DNA of 64,000 bases from Exiguobacterium qingdaonense (GTDB lineage: Bacteria; Bacillota; Bacilli; Exiguobacteriales; Exiguobacteriaceae). The translations under genes and the position numbers were made by a program. Under the pieces are notes generated by a model. It was not told the DNA's origin, made no database searches, and saw only the letters and a list, made by a program, of their open reading frames with translations. The DNA lies in the NCBI RefSeq assembly GCF_018617855.1, contig NZ_JACSKY010000008.1:1-64000 (forward strand), given 5' to 3'. Of this stretch, positions 34,251 through 43,115 are shown piece by piece. The first letter of the stretch is position 1, and each line of letters begins with the position of its first letter.

Positions 34251-35177
34251 CTAACGATAAATGAGATTCGTCATCCCGCGATAAAGTGAGAGCAAGTTCG
34301 AAAATACGATCCCGTTCCATCGGAGAACACGATACTCGATCGGTCCGAAGTAACGACTCACGTCACGCGTCTCCAAATAGCGTTCCCGCACGTCCGTCGC
34401 ATTCTCTTTGAACGTATGCTTCAAGATGATTGAAGTTAACTCTTCTCCGTTGTCGCGAAACTCGACGTCCTGCAGGAGCCGCTTCAAGTATCGGTCTGAT
34501 TCCATTGTGGCCCGATGTGCAATCTTTTTCGTCTGTTGCTCGCCATGAATCCTTGAATAGACGAGTGGTTCGTCCATCACATAAAAGTCGAATCCGTCGA
34601 GCGTCAGTTCGACCCAACAGATCCAGTCTTGAATGAAGCGGTCCTCTAACGAAAAACGTCGGTGCGCGAACGCTTGTCGCGGAATCAAGAGTGCGCATCC
34701 GTTCAGTGTCGAAGATAAGAGCAAGTGACGAAACATGGCTTGACTCGGATAGAACCCCTTTACTTTACGTCTGACCCGTCGAATCGCCTCTCCCTTCTCG
34801 TCAATGAACGCCGTACCCGTGACGACAATCGTCTGATTCGCCGAGAGGTTCTGCTGACGCATCACATCGAGCTGTCGTTCCACTTTCGTCGGAGCGTACA
34901 CGTCATCATGGCTGAGCCAAGAAAAATAATCCCCGGTCATCTCTTCGATGCCACGATTCAGTGCACTGGACACGCCCCCGTTCTCTTTTTCCACGTAACG
35001 AATCCGTTTGCCGTAGCTTTTCGCAATCGCCGCCGTCCGCCCCTCATCGTTCGAACCATCGTTGACGACGATCACTTCAATCGCCGGATGCGTTTGGGCC
35101 AAGGCGCTGTCGATACATGTTCGCAAATAGTCACTTCCGTTATAGACCGGGATAATGATGGATACGAGTGGTGTCAT
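34251..35177 (-). CDS. Glycosyltransferase family 2
   Basis: The 308-residue enzyme begins MTPLVSIIIPVYNGSDYLRTCIDSALAQTHPAIEVIVVNDGSNDEG, with the NDGSND nucleotide-binding site, ENGGVSSALNRGIEEMTGDYFSWLSHDDVYAP (metal-binding HDD) and DRFIQDWICWVELTLDGF (ED/QDW catalytic site). Soluble with an amphipathic C-terminus, so it works at the inner membrane face. The start overlaps the stop of the upstream GT4 as ATGA. The donor sugar is unknown. Confidence 0.9.
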   Translation of the reverse strand: MTPLVSIIIPVYNGSDYLRTCIDSALAQTHPAIEVIVVNDGSNDEGRTAAIAKSYGKRIRYVEKENGGVSSALNRGIEEMTGDYFSWLSHDDVYAPTKVERQLDVMRQQNLSANQTIVVTGTAFIDEKGEAIRRVRRKVKGFYPSQAMFRHLLLSSTLNGCALLIPRQAFAHRRFSLEDRFIQDWICWVELTLDGFDFYVMDEPLVYSRIHGEQQTKKIAHRATMESDRYLKRLLQDVEFRDNGEELTSIILKHTFKENATDVRERYLETRDVSRYFGPIEYRVLRWNGIVFSNLLSLYRGMTNLIYR

Positions 35178-36388
35178 AGGACGTTCCTCACTTTCTCTGT
35201 TTGAAGCTCTTCATACACGTGGAGGTAATCTTCCGCTCGCTCGTGTAAATTGAACCGTTGACGTGCCTCGTTCGCACAAACGATTCGCGAAATCGAGGCG
35301 TGACGCAGGCGCTCGAGCCCGTCCGTCAAGTCAGCGATCGAGCGCGTCGCGACGACGACCCCCGTGCGTTCTGTCACGAGTTCTGGACTTGCCGTCGAAT
35401 CAAGTACGAGGACAGGAGTTCCACAGGCGAGTGCCTCAGCCGTCACATTACCGAACGATTCTTCTTCTGACAGATTCAATAAAACATCCGCAGCTGCATA
35501 ATAGGTTGCCAACTCCTGTGGGTCGTGTGTCTCTTCAATATGAACGATGTTCGGAGGCAAGGTCTGTTGCGTCGGCATATGACCGACCAACACGATTTGG
35601 TCGGACGGTCGAGCCTTGGCCAACTGAATAAAGGCAGTCAGCCCTTTCGCCTCCGTCCAATGACTTGCCACACCGAGAAGAATAGATTGTCCCGTCAACC
35701 CGAGCCGCCCCCGAAGAGCTGTCGCATCTTTTGGAATGAACGTCTTCAAGTCGACCCAGTTGTAAATGCGACGAATGATCGCGGCATGTTGGAGGATGGA
35801 GAAGTGGGCCTCTAGCGTGATCCAATCAGACACGCCGATCACAGCTAAACGCGGGATGGCACCGAACCATTTGCGCTTGTCTATCAACATGTCCTCTGTC
35901 CGGTCGAAAAACCAACTCGGGATATCTTCTTTCAGAAGTGGACACTGACCACATCCATCCTTCCAACGATCACATCCGACCGCTGTATAATGGGTACACT
36001 TTCCCGTGAACGCCCAACAATCATGAAGTGTCACAACGGTGGCGATATCTCGATTCGCCAAATAATCAAACAACGTTCGAAGGTGAAGGTAGTTGGCATG
36101 AAGATTATGAAGATGGACCACATCCGGTCGGAAACGATCCATGAACGCAATCAAATCGCTAGTAGACCGCTTCGACGAATAGCCTTGTCGTCCCGTCACC
36201 CGGGCGTGAAGCGCATGTCGTTTCGTCTCCCACGGCCGTCCGATGACGAAGCTCCTCTCTGAAACCGGTCCAACCGAATGGGCGATCCGTACATCGTGTC
36301 CTTTTGAGGCATGAACGGACGCGAGTTCTTTACACATGCGACCTGTGCTTCTCACTTCGTTGATGGCATTGATGTGTAGAATATTCAT
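35174..36388 (-). CDS. Glycosyltransferase family 4
   Basis: A 404-residue GT-B enzyme beginning MNILHINAINEVRSTGRMCKELASVHASKGHDV. The N-domain contains a Cys-rich loop HDCWAFTGKCTHYTAVGCDRWKDGCGQCPLL, common in a subset of GT4 enzymes of Bacteroidetes and Firmicutes capsules. The C-domain has GVASHWTEAKGLTAFIQLAKA, and the E(x7)E motif EESFGNVTAEALACGTPVLVLD. It is expected to extend the repeat unit. GAGGTG precedes the ATG; the gene lies 9 bases after the kinase gene. Confidence 0.9.
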   Translation of the reverse strand: MNILHINAINEVRSTGRMCKELASVHASKGHDVRIAHSVGPVSERSFVIGRPWETKRHALHARVTGRQGYSSKRSTSDLIAFMDRFRPDVVHLHNLHANYLHLRTLFDYLANRDIATVVTLHDCWAFTGKCTHYTAVGCDRWKDGCGQCPLLKEDIPSWFFDRTEDMLIDKRKWFGAIPRLAVIGVSDWITLEAHFSILQHAAIIRRIYNWVDLKTFIPKDATALRGRLGLTGQSILLGVASHWTEAKGLTAFIQLAKARPSDQIVLVGHMPTQQTLPPNIVHIEETHDPQELATYYAAADVLLNLSEEESFGNVTAEALACGTPVLVLDSTASPELVTERTGVVVATRSIADLTDGLERLRHASISRIVCANEARQRFNLHERAEDYLHVYEELQTEKVRNVL

Positions 36389-36397
36389 GATGACACC

Positions 36398-37096
36398 TCA
36401 TTCGTATGCATAGTAGGTGTTCGTATCACGAGACGAACGTCTGTTGAGCACGAGTCCGAGAAGTTGCGACCCGGTCCGTTCGAGCTGTTCTTTCGCCTTC
36501 AGCACGAGTTGACGATCCGAGTTTTCACATCCGATTACGAGAATCGTCCCATCCGACACATTTGCCAACAGACGTGCATCGGCGACGTGCATCATCGGTG
36601 GCGTGTCGACGATGACGATGTCAAATTGATTGCGCAAATCACCGAGAAGATCGGTCATGCGCTCGGATGCGATCAGTTCGGTCGGATTCGGTGGAATCGG
36701 CCCGGCCGCGAGCAAGCTTAGTCGAGGGATATCCGTTTTTTGAAGGGCGTGCTCAAGCGTGACGCGACCTGCCAATACGGTCGATAAGCCGGCGTGCGCT
36801 GACAGTTGAAACGTCTGATGTGCGGTCGGTTTACGCATGTCACAATCAATGAGGACGACACTTTTACCAAGTTGCGCATAGACGACCCCTAAGTTTGCGG
36901 CGGTCGTCGACTTCCCTTCTCCAGAGGAGGCAGAGGTGATGGTGATCATCTGTAACTTATGTCCGACAGAGGTGAATTCCAGGTTGGTCCGAATCGTCCG
37001 ATATTGCTCGGAGATTGGTGACCTCGGGTTTACTAGCGTAACGAGGTCCCGCTTTTTATAATCAAGACGATTGGCGTTCTTTTTTCGAAGAAACAT
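36398..37096 (-). CDS. cpsD: CpsD/CapB bacterial tyrosine kinase
   Basis: The 232-residue BY-kinase has Walker A in ITSASSGEGKSTTAANLG (about 54-70), Walker A' VVLIDCDMRKPTAH and Walker B FDIVIVDTPPMMHVADA, and ends in a short tyrosine-containing tail, NTYYAYE, the autophosphorylation cluster. The N-terminal R-rich part (RSPISEQYRTIRTNLEF) fits the oligomerisation motif. It phosphorylates itself when activated by its membrane partner CpsC and controls chain length and export. The cpsC gene overlaps its start by 35 bases. AAGGAGG lies before the ATG. Confidence 0.93.
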   Translation of the reverse strand: MFLRKKNANRLDYKKRDLVTLVNPRSPISEQYRTIRTNLEFTSVGHKLQMITITSASSGEGKSTTAANLGVVYAQLGKSVVLIDCDMRKPTAHQTFQLSAHAGLSTVLAGRVTLEHALQKTDIPRLSLLAAGPIPPNPTELIASERMTDLLGDLRNQFDIVIVDTPPMMHVADARLLANVSDGTILVIGCENSDRQLVLKAKEQLERTGSQLLGLVLNRRSSRDTNTYYAYE

Positions 37097-37820
37097 GCGA
37101 AACGCCTCCTTTCACTTGGGGTGTCGTTTCTTTTGAATTTTTCGTTTTCAAGTCACGTCGTTCAATCGTTGGAATCGATCCGATGACCGGCAAGTCAAGT
37201 AACCGTTCCGCTTCCTGCTCGTTTCGGATCCGCTTATCAAAGACGTGGCGCAACAGACCGATGAAGCCGCCTAACAAAAACCCAGCGAATAGACCGACTG
37301 CTGTGTTTAACAAAACGTTTGGTGAAATCGGTGCACCTGGAACTTCGGCAGGCGAGAGGATTCGAACGTTGTCGATATTCATCAAATCCGGGATTTCGGC
37401 GACGAACACCTCGCTGATCACGTTCGCCGTTTCGGCTGCCACGACCGGGTCGTTTGCGGTGACGAATACGTTGATGACTTGTGACTCTTCTTCACTCTCT
37501 ACGGTGAGTGCATCAGAAAGTGGGTCCGGTGCGTTCGGCACCTGTTCCTTCACTTTTTCAAGGACAGCCGGGCTTTTCATAATGACGCGATACGTATTGA
37601 CGAGCGAGAGCGACGAGAGTACTTCTGAACTGTCTACACGGTTCCCTTCTTGTTGTGTCACGAGTAGCACTTGTGTGGACGCCTCATACTTTGGCTGAAT
37701 GAATGCAGTGCTCACGTAGTAAGCGAGGAGTCCGACGAGCACCATACTCACGAACAACATCCACCTACTCTTCTTGAGCACCTCTACGAGATCGCCCACG
37801 ATCGTCGTCTGTTCTTTCAT
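37062..37820 (-). CDS. cpsC: CpsC/CapA Wzz-type chain-length regulator and kinase activator
   Basis: The 252-residue protein has two TMs (about 18-38, WMLFVSMVLVGLLAYYVSTAF, and 170-192, LLNTAVGLFAGFLLGGFIGLL) with an extracytoplasmic Wzz domain between them (YEASTQVLLVTQQEGNRVDSSEV...ISEVFVAEI). The proline-rich PAEVPGAPISPN just before TM2 is typical. The cytoplasmic tail should activate CpsD. It is the first gene of the capsule locus and starts at an ATG with AGGGAGG. The upstream gap contains candidate regulatory repeats. Confidence 0.92.
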   Translation of the reverse strand: MKEQTTIVGDLVEVLKKSRWMLFVSMVLVGLLAYYVSTAFIQPKYEASTQVLLVTQQEGNRVDSSEVLSSLSLVNTYRVIMKSPAVLEKVKEQVPNAPDPLSDALTVESEEESQVINVFVTANDPVVAAETANVISEVFVAEIPDLMNIDNVRILSPAEVPGAPISPNVLLNTAVGLFAGFLLGGFIGLLRHVFDKRIRNEQEAERLLDLPVIGSIPTIERRDLKTKNSKETTPQVKGGVSHVSSKKERQSS

Positions 37821-37911
37821 TTTGATTTCCTCCCTATAGACAGATTGAATAGGCGCAGGTTAACTGTAATACCTTCTTACCCCCTTCCTCTTCATAATTG
37901 AGAAGAAGGCT

Positions 37912-37931
37912 TTATCATTTTTTCGCAACAT
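37912..37931 (-). repeat. Copy B of the 20-bp motif upstream of cpsC
   Basis: Identical to 29801-29820 (minus strand ATGTTGCGAAAAAATGATAA). It lies 91 bases before the cpsC ATG and is followed on the minus strand by a partial hairpin CCTTCTTCTC...GAAGAGGAAGG. Confidence 0.7.
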
Positions 37932-37943
37932 CATGTCATGATG
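37929..37943. promoter_or_regulatory. 15-bp palindrome overlapping the repeat motif
   Basis: CATCATGTCATGATG is a perfect palindrome with a single central base and overlaps the end of motif copy B. It is not conserved at copy A. Confidence 0.4.
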
Positions 37944-37986
37944 CCGTTCCGCTTTCTTCTTTTTCGTTGTAGTCACGAAGCTTTAG

Positions 37987-38004
37987 GAAATCATGCATGA
38001 TTTC
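37987..38004. promoter_or_regulatory. Perfect 18-bp palindrome, candidate operator
   Basis: GAAATCATGCATGATTTC is its own reverse complement. It lies between the two divergent polysaccharide operons, where a dimeric regulator could bind. Confidence 0.45.
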
Positions 38005-38133
38005 ATTGATAAAAACAGATTCTTTATTGTCTGTTCCTTTACAGTTCGGTAGCATAATGAATAAGCATCATTTTCTCGACAAACGTTCGAGTCACACACG
38101 GATTGCAAGGAATAATTTTATCCAAAAATTACA

Positions 38134-38158
38134 TTTTGTTAAATTTTTATTAACAAAA
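38134..38158. promoter_or_regulatory. AT-rich inverted repeat upstream of the yda-type operon
   Basis: TTTTGTTAA and TTAACAAAA flank a 7-base centre. It is directly followed by the tandem TAACCTAAT TAACCTAA. Too AT-rich to be an ordinary terminator, and no gene on either strand would need one here. Confidence 0.45.
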
Positions 38159-38197
38159 ATAACCTAATTAACCTAAAGTGAAGAAAAAATGTATAAA

Positions 38198-38217
38198 TAT
38201 AATGTTTTTTCGGGTAT
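38198..38217 (+). promoter_or_regulatory. Promoter candidates of the yda-type operon
   Basis: TATAAT at 38198-38203 is a perfect -10 but has no clear -35. GGGTAT at 38212-38217 with GTAT 17 bases upstream (38191-38194) fits a sigma-B-like pattern loosely. I cannot tell which is used. Confidence 0.35.
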
Positions 38218-38265
38218 TTCTTATTTATAGGTGTTTGAAAACCATCATTTTCTAAGGGGGAACCT

Positions 38266-39333
38266 ATGCGACACCTTATCTTTCTCTCGCTCTCTTTTCT
38301 GTCTTTGTTGTACGGATGTTCAAACGAAGAACCTGAACCTCCTAAAGAGTACACGAGTGAGTTTCCGACAGAATCGTTCGTCCGAGAGCACTTACTAACT
38401 GAAAAAGGTCTAATCCAGACGAATGTGACCGATCGCGACCATGAGTTTTTATCTGAGTCACTCGGACTCTATTTGCTCTTTTTAGTCGAACGCAAGCGAG
38501 CGGACGAGTTTGCTGCACAAGTCGACGTACTCACGGAATATTTTTTGCACGCATCTGATTTAGTCAGCTGGCGACTAGAAGGGACGAACGACGAACTGAC
38601 ACCAAGTCCAGCGAATGCCTGGATCGATGATGCTCGAATTGTCCACGCCCTATATGAAGCAGGGGAAACGTTTGACGAACCTTCTTATTTTGAGTTGGCC
38701 GAACGAATTGCCGCCCCGCTCACTTCAACCGGGGTAAAAGACGGACTCCCCGTTGACTTTGTCGATTTGGCGACAAGCGCGAAAGGAGACGTTTTGACTT
38801 TGAGCTACTTAGATGAGGACGCCCTACGCCATATGGCCGTGGACGATTTGTACGAGAACAGCAAGCGATTATTGAAAAATGCGCCATTGAGCGAACCGTT
38901 CTTCGCAAAATCGTACGTCATCTCGACACAGACGTACCAATTCGATGAAGAGATCAATATGATCGATCAACTGTATGTCGCCTTACGTTATGAACAGTTC
39001 GGGTTATCGACCGAACCGTTTTATTCTTTCTTTAAAGAGACGTTCAATGACGGGATTGTCTATGGGCGCTATGACCGCGACTCGAAAGAACCGACTGTCA
39101 ACTTTGAGTCTCAAGCAGTCTACGCGTTGGCAATCTTTTATCTACTCGAGCGTGATGAACGGGACTTCGCAGAGCGCGTGATGAATCGACTCACCTCATC
39201 GATGGTCTCGGACTCATCATCTGATTACTATGGCGGGTATGTTGATGTAGGAACGAAAGAGACTCATGCTTTCGATAATTTACTACCTTTATTGGCAGAG
39301 GGGGGACTAATCGATGGATATCTCGTTCCGTAA
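38266..39333 (+). CDS. ydaJ: GH8-like lipoprotein (YdaJ-like)
   Basis: The 355-residue protein has a lipoprotein signal (lipobox LLYGC, Cys18) and an alpha-helical (alpha/alpha)6-type body. ANAWIDDARIVHALYEAGETF resembles the GH8 signature with its conserved Asp, and YALAIFYLLERDE a late helix pair. In B. subtilis, YdaJ is the first gene of ydaJKLMN, a c-di-GMP-controlled exopolysaccharide operon, and is thought to trim the polymer. Here the next four genes follow in the same order. AAGGGGG precedes the ATG. It overlaps the next gene by 20 bases. Confidence 0.8.
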   Translation: MRHLIFLSLSFLSLLYGCSNEEPEPPKEYTSEFPTESFVREHLLTEKGLIQTNVTDRDHEFLSESLGLYLLFLVERKRADEFAAQVDVLTEYFLHASDLVSWRLEGTNDELTPSPANAWIDDARIVHALYEAGETFDEPSYFELAERIAAPLTSTGVKDGLPVDFVDLATSAKGDVLTLSYLDEDALRHMAVDDLYENSKRLLKNAPLSEPFFAKSYVISTQTYQFDEEINMIDQLYVALRYEQFGLSTEPFYSFFKETFNDGIVYGRYDRDSKEPTVNFESQAVYALAIFYLLERDERDFAERVMNRLTSSMVSDSSSDYYGGYVDVGTKETHAFDNLLPLLAEGGLIDGYLVP

Positions 39334-40171
39334 AACGAGTTTGTTCAGTTTACAGGTCGGATTGTTGCTAGTCGCTGTCACCTTGTTCATTTTATATATG
39401 CCAAACTTAGGAAGTGTCACGACCGAGGGCATACTGTTGATTGCTTTGGCAGTCTTCATCAGTCTGTTTATAGGATTACGGGCAGGCTTACTCACAGCGT
39501 TATTGATTTTGTTTTTGTTCGGAAGTTTATACTTCTGGAACTTGTTCTTTCGACCGTCCGATCAACTGTTTTTATTTTCAGAGGCCACTCTCTTTTATTT
39601 CGGGCTATGGTTAATCGGCCTTGTCATCTTGAGCGGCGGCGTATATGAACGAATTCTTCAATTGAATCAGATGAACTTGTCCTTACAAGAAAAAGTAAAA
39701 CGCCTCGTATCAATCGACGACGAGACGGGACTCGACAATGAAGAGCGGTTCGAGCTCGAACTCCAATTGGAGATTGACCGTACGAACCGTCACGGAGAGT
39801 CTTTCACCGTTCTACTCTATCAAATCGATTACTTTACTGAATTTAAACGCCTCTATGGGAATGAAGAAGCAGACCGCTTCTTGACCTTCTTCAGCGAACG
39901 TCTCCATGATTCGACACGAACGACGGACAAAAAATTCCGTCTGTCCACGGAAGAGTTCGCACTCATCTTACCGTATGCTTCAGAAGCAGATATGACCATC
40001 ATTTTAAATCGCTTTCGACAAATGATCGGAGACTACGACCTGTCGAATGGGAAAACGGTATCTTTCACGAACCATATCGCCCACTACACCGTCACAAAAG
40101 AAGCAAAAATCGAATCGCCGGATGACGTCCTCGGATTATTAAGAAATGAGTTGAAAAGCTATGCGTTATAA
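39314..40171 (+). CDS. ydaK: Degenerate GGDEF c-di-GMP receptor (YdaK-like)
   Basis: The 285-residue protein has four to five N-terminal TMs (up to about residue 115) and a cytoplasmic GGDEF-fold domain (LVSIDDETGLDNEERFELEL...). The active-site motif is STEEF rather than GGDEF, so it should not make c-di-GMP. Five residues upstream stands RTTD, exactly the RxxD spacing of the allosteric I-site, so c-di-GMP binding is likely kept. This is the known profile of B. subtilis YdaK, the receptor that activates exopolysaccharide synthesis by YdaLMN. GAGGGGGG gives a good ribosome site. Confidence 0.88.
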   Translation: MDISFRKTSLFSLQVGLLLVAVTLFILYMPNLGSVTTEGILLIALAVFISLFIGLRAGLLTALLILFLFGSLYFWNLFFRPSDQLFLFSEATLFYFGLWLIGLVILSGGVYERILQLNQMNLSLQEKVKRLVSIDDETGLDNEERFELELQLEIDRTNRHGESFTVLLYQIDYFTEFKRLYGNEEADRFLTFFSERLHDSTRTTDKKFRLSTEEFALILPYASEADMTIILNRFRQMIGDYDLSNGKTVSFTNHIAHYTVTKEAKIESPDDVLGLLRNELKSYAL

Positions 40172-41852
40172 AACGATTATGCTCATCCTATTTCTACTCT
40201 GTATACCGTATGAATCACATGCAGAAGAACAAAACGTGACAATCATCTACAGTTCTAAATCGAATGATGTCCCGCCTGAAGTCTACATGTTAGATGCGCT
40301 CGTCTCTCATTTTTCAGACAACGTCGATATTCTTCGCGACACGGAAGTTTCACCCGATTCGCTCGAGGAAACAACCCACTTGTTTTATTTCGGAGTGAAT
40401 CCTGCGACAATCCCGGAATCGACCCGTGATCAAATCAATCAGTCGGAATCTCCGGTGTATGGGGTCGGGTATAACGTGAATCAGCTCGAAGCCTTTGACG
40501 AGTTGAATCTGATGACGAGACAAGGGGTCTCTAAGTTCCATCAAGCGCGGACTGATCAATCGCTGACTTTCGACTTGGCTGACACGATTTTATCAGTGGA
40601 CGGCTCGTCTTCGGTCGTCCACGCCGACTCGATTCATCAGGGCGAACGACATCCGGTCATCGTGCAAACAGACCGACATTTTTATTCAGGGATTTACAAC
40701 CTGTTAAACCGTTCCTCTCTCTTTGTAGCTGACAGTCTCTTTGATTTCTTTCAGGTCAATCCAGTCGGTGAGCATGTAGGATATCTTCGATTAGAAGACA
40801 TCAATCCGAGCACGGACCCAAAGCTTCTTGAGGAAGTGGGAAATTATTTGTTAGACCGTAACGTCCCCATCCTTTTGGCTGTCATTACTGTGTATGTCGA
40901 ACCTGAAAGTAATCAACATGTTCACTATATCGACCGTCCTCAGTTACTAGACGTCATTCGACGACTTGAAGACCGCGGTGCGACCGTCCTCTCTCACGGC
41001 TACACCCATCAGTATCGCTCGTCCGAGACAGGAGAAGGCTTTGAGTTTTGGGATGTCGAGAACAATCAACCCGTTCTCGTCCCTTCAAACGAAACACCTC
41101 CACTTTTGAAAAAACGTGACGTGTTTAGTAACGAGCAAGACTACGATGAGTATATCGAAACACAGTTAGAGGGCGAGACGTCTTACATTCAATCAAAATT
41201 GACGAACTCGATTCATGAACTCGTCTCGCTCGACCTCGAACCTCTAGGTTTTGAGGCACCTCATTATACGATGTCGCATTCTGGCTATTCGTTAACCTCA
41301 AAGTACTTCTCCAATATATTCGGACAAGTACAGTTTAGTAACACCAATTGGGAAGTCATGGGTGCTCCTCCCTATATCGCAAAACCGTCTCTTCTCGGTG
41401 GGATGACTCTCTACCCAGAGACGATCGGGTATATTCGAACCGACCTTCCAAGGCCGGTCGACGAAATGCGTCGTGCGCGTGACGAACTGATGATTGTCCG
41501 TGACTCGATGATTGGTGGTTTTTATCACCCTTATCTCGGGACAGAACATATATCGGACCTCATCGACATGATGGAGTCCACTCCCGGCTTCCGCTGGCTT
41601 GATTTACGCGAACAAACGGAATGGGTCCGTACGGAAGAGGTCTCGATCACAGCCACAAACGGTGCAATCACTATGCAAGATGAACGCTCTCGCGTCATGA
41701 GTCAGTTGAGCTTGTACGCACCGACCTCATTTCTTGAACGGGCGCTCTTGGTCCTCGCCCTCATCACGTTCATCGCTGTTCTCACATTTTTGTTGTATAC
41801 GTTCTACCTACGTGGACAGCGCAAAAAACGATTATTTAAGGAGCGTGGATAG
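40161..41852 (+). CDS. ydaL: DUF2334 polysaccharide-deacetylase-like membrane protein (YdaL-like)
   Basis: The 563-residue protein has a signal peptide (1-21), a large extracytoplasmic part and one C-terminal TM (about 528-552, ALLVLALITFIAVLTFLLYTF) followed by a basic tail. The central region (GYLRLEDINPSTDPKLLEEVGNYLLDRNVPILLAVITVY...VIRRLEDRGATVLSHGYTHQYR) is the DUF2334 fold, related to NodB-type deacetylases with a DxN and HGYTHQY metal site. It lies third in the yda-like operon and overlaps the YdaK gene by 11 bases. It probably modifies the exported polymer. Confidence 0.85.
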   Translation: MRYKTIMLILFLLCIPYESHAEEQNVTIIYSSKSNDVPPEVYMLDALVSHFSDNVDILRDTEVSPDSLEETTHLFYFGVNPATIPESTRDQINQSESPVYGVGYNVNQLEAFDELNLMTRQGVSKFHQARTDQSLTFDLADTILSVDGSSSVVHADSIHQGERHPVIVQTDRHFYSGIYNLLNRSSLFVADSLFDFFQVNPVGEHVGYLRLEDINPSTDPKLLEEVGNYLLDRNVPILLAVITVYVEPESNQHVHYIDRPQLLDVIRRLEDRGATVLSHGYTHQYRSSETGEGFEFWDVENNQPVLVPSNETPPLLKKRDVFSNEQDYDEYIETQLEGETSYIQSKLTNSIHELVSLDLEPLGFEAPHYTMSHSGYSLTSKYFSNIFGQVQFSNTNWEVMGAPPYIAKPSLLGGMTLYPETIGYIRTDLPRPVDEMRRARDELMIVRDSMIGGFYHPYLGTEHISDLIDMMESTPGFRWLDLREQTEWVRTEEVSITATNGAITMQDERSRVMSQLSLYAPTSFLERALLVLALITFIAVLTFLLYTFYLRGQRKKRLFKERG

Positions 41853-41854
41853 TC

Positions 41855-43102
41855 ATGGCAAACCTGTTGTTCCTATTTTCGCTCGTCATGATTTGGACGA
41901 TGCTTCTCTATCACATGTTTTTAATGCAAGGTGGTTTTTGGCATTACATGACATTTCGTGACCCGATCCCGGAATGGTCGAAGAAGATGACGGACTTGCC
42001 GAAAGTTTCGGTCCTGATTCCCGCCCACAATGAAGCCGTCGTCGTCGCCGCCACGTTACGGGCAATGTCCCGCATCAACTATCCGCACGATAAACTCGAA
42101 GTCATTTTGATCAATGACAACTCATCGGACCGTACGGGTGAAATCGCCCAAACGTTCGCGGACAAGTTTTCGTTCATCCATGTCGTTCAAACAACGCCCG
42201 ACTACGCAGGGAAAGGCAAGTCCTCCGCTTTGAACTACGGATTGACCCAATCGACCGGGGACGTACTCGTCGTATACGATGCAGATAACACGCCTGAAAA
42301 AGATAGTGTCTATCATCTCGTGATGGGGCTCGTCAACGACACGGGCGCGGGGGCCGTCGTCGGAAAATTTCGTGTGACGAATGCATACGAGACGCTGCTC
42401 ACTCGCTTCATCAATATCGAGACGATTTGTTTTCAATGGATGGCGCAGGCAGGCAGATGGAAATGGTTCAACATCGCCACCATCCCTGGGACAAACTTCG
42501 CCATTCGCCGGTCGATCATCGAAGAACTCGGAGGGTGGGACGAAGCGGCACTCGCCGAGGACACTGAACTGACGATTCGCGTATATGAACTCGGTTGGCA
42601 TATTCGCTTCTTCCCTGCAGCCATCACTTGGGAACAAGAACCACAGACGCTGAAAGTATGGTGGAAACAACGAACTCGATGGGCGCGCGGGAATCAATAC
42701 GTCGTCCTTAAATTCATGCGTCAGCTGTTCTCGTTGAAGCGAAAAAAAATCGTCTTCGACATCATTTACTTTTTCTTCACCTACTTCTTGTTTTTCTTCG
42801 GGGTCATCCTATCGAACAGTTTGTTTGTCATCAATTTGTTTGTCGATATCGGCCTCGAGGTCGGAAACATCACCTTGATTTTATGGGTTCTTGCATTTCT
42901 TCTCTTTGTGACCGAAGTATTTGTGACACTTAGTATCGAGCGGTCTGAATTCAACATTCCAAACTTCTTCACCGTCATCCTGATGTACTTCACGTACAGC
43001 CAGTTATGGATCATACTCGTCATCTACTCGCTTTATCTTGAAATCAAACGCGTCTTGTTCAATCAAGAAGTGAGATGGTACAAAACAGACCGATTCGAAT
43101 GA
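41855..43102 (+). CDS. ydaM: Cellulose-synthase-like GT2 (YdaM-like)
   Basis: The 415-residue processive-type GT2 has an N-terminal TM (3-24), a catalytic domain with VSVLIPAHNEAVVVAATLRAM, the DXD motif YDADNTP, the acid pair in LAEDTELTIRV (TED-like) and QRTRW, the QxxRW motif of polymerising synthases, and three C-terminal TMs from about residue 290. This is the layout of BcsA/IcaA-type synthases without a PilZ domain. Regulation is therefore expected to come from the YdaK-like receptor in the same operon. It follows YdaL by 2 bases. Confidence 0.9.
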   Translation: MANLLFLFSLVMIWTMLLYHMFLMQGGFWHYMTFRDPIPEWSKKMTDLPKVSVLIPAHNEAVVVAATLRAMSRINYPHDKLEVILINDNSSDRTGEIAQTFADKFSFIHVVQTTPDYAGKGKSSALNYGLTQSTGDVLVVYDADNTPEKDSVYHLVMGLVNDTGAGAVVGKFRVTNAYETLLTRFINIETICFQWMAQAGRWKWFNIATIPGTNFAIRRSIIEELGGWDEAALAEDTELTIRVYELGWHIRFFPAAITWEQEPQTLKVWWKQRTRWARGNQYVVLKFMRQLFSLKRKKIVFDIIYFFFTYFLFFFGVILSNSLFVINLFVDIGLEVGNITLILWVLAFLLFVTEVFVTLSIERSEFNIPNFFTVILMYFTYSQLWIILVIYSLYLEIKRVLFNQEVRWYKTDRFE

Positions 43103-43115
43103 AGGAGAGGATATT

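Larger units (their letters stand above)
37821..38265. other. Divergent regulatory region between the capsule locus and the yda-type operon (445 bases)
   Basis: No gene is supported here. The gap holds the 20-bp motif copy B (37912-37931), inverted repeats at 37929-37943, 37987-38004 and 38134-38158, and promoter-like hexamers close to 38200. It separates two divergent polysaccharide operons, so joint regulation is plausible. Confidence 0.6.

Noticed and set aside
37183-37698. 171-codon plus-strand ORF
   Set aside because: Antisense to cpsC, low complexity in Ser/Thr/Arg, no ribosome site.
42122-42697. 191-codon minus-strand ORF
   Set aside because: It lies fully inside the well-supported cellulose-synthase-like GT2 gene on the other strand, has no ribosome site and shows no family motif.
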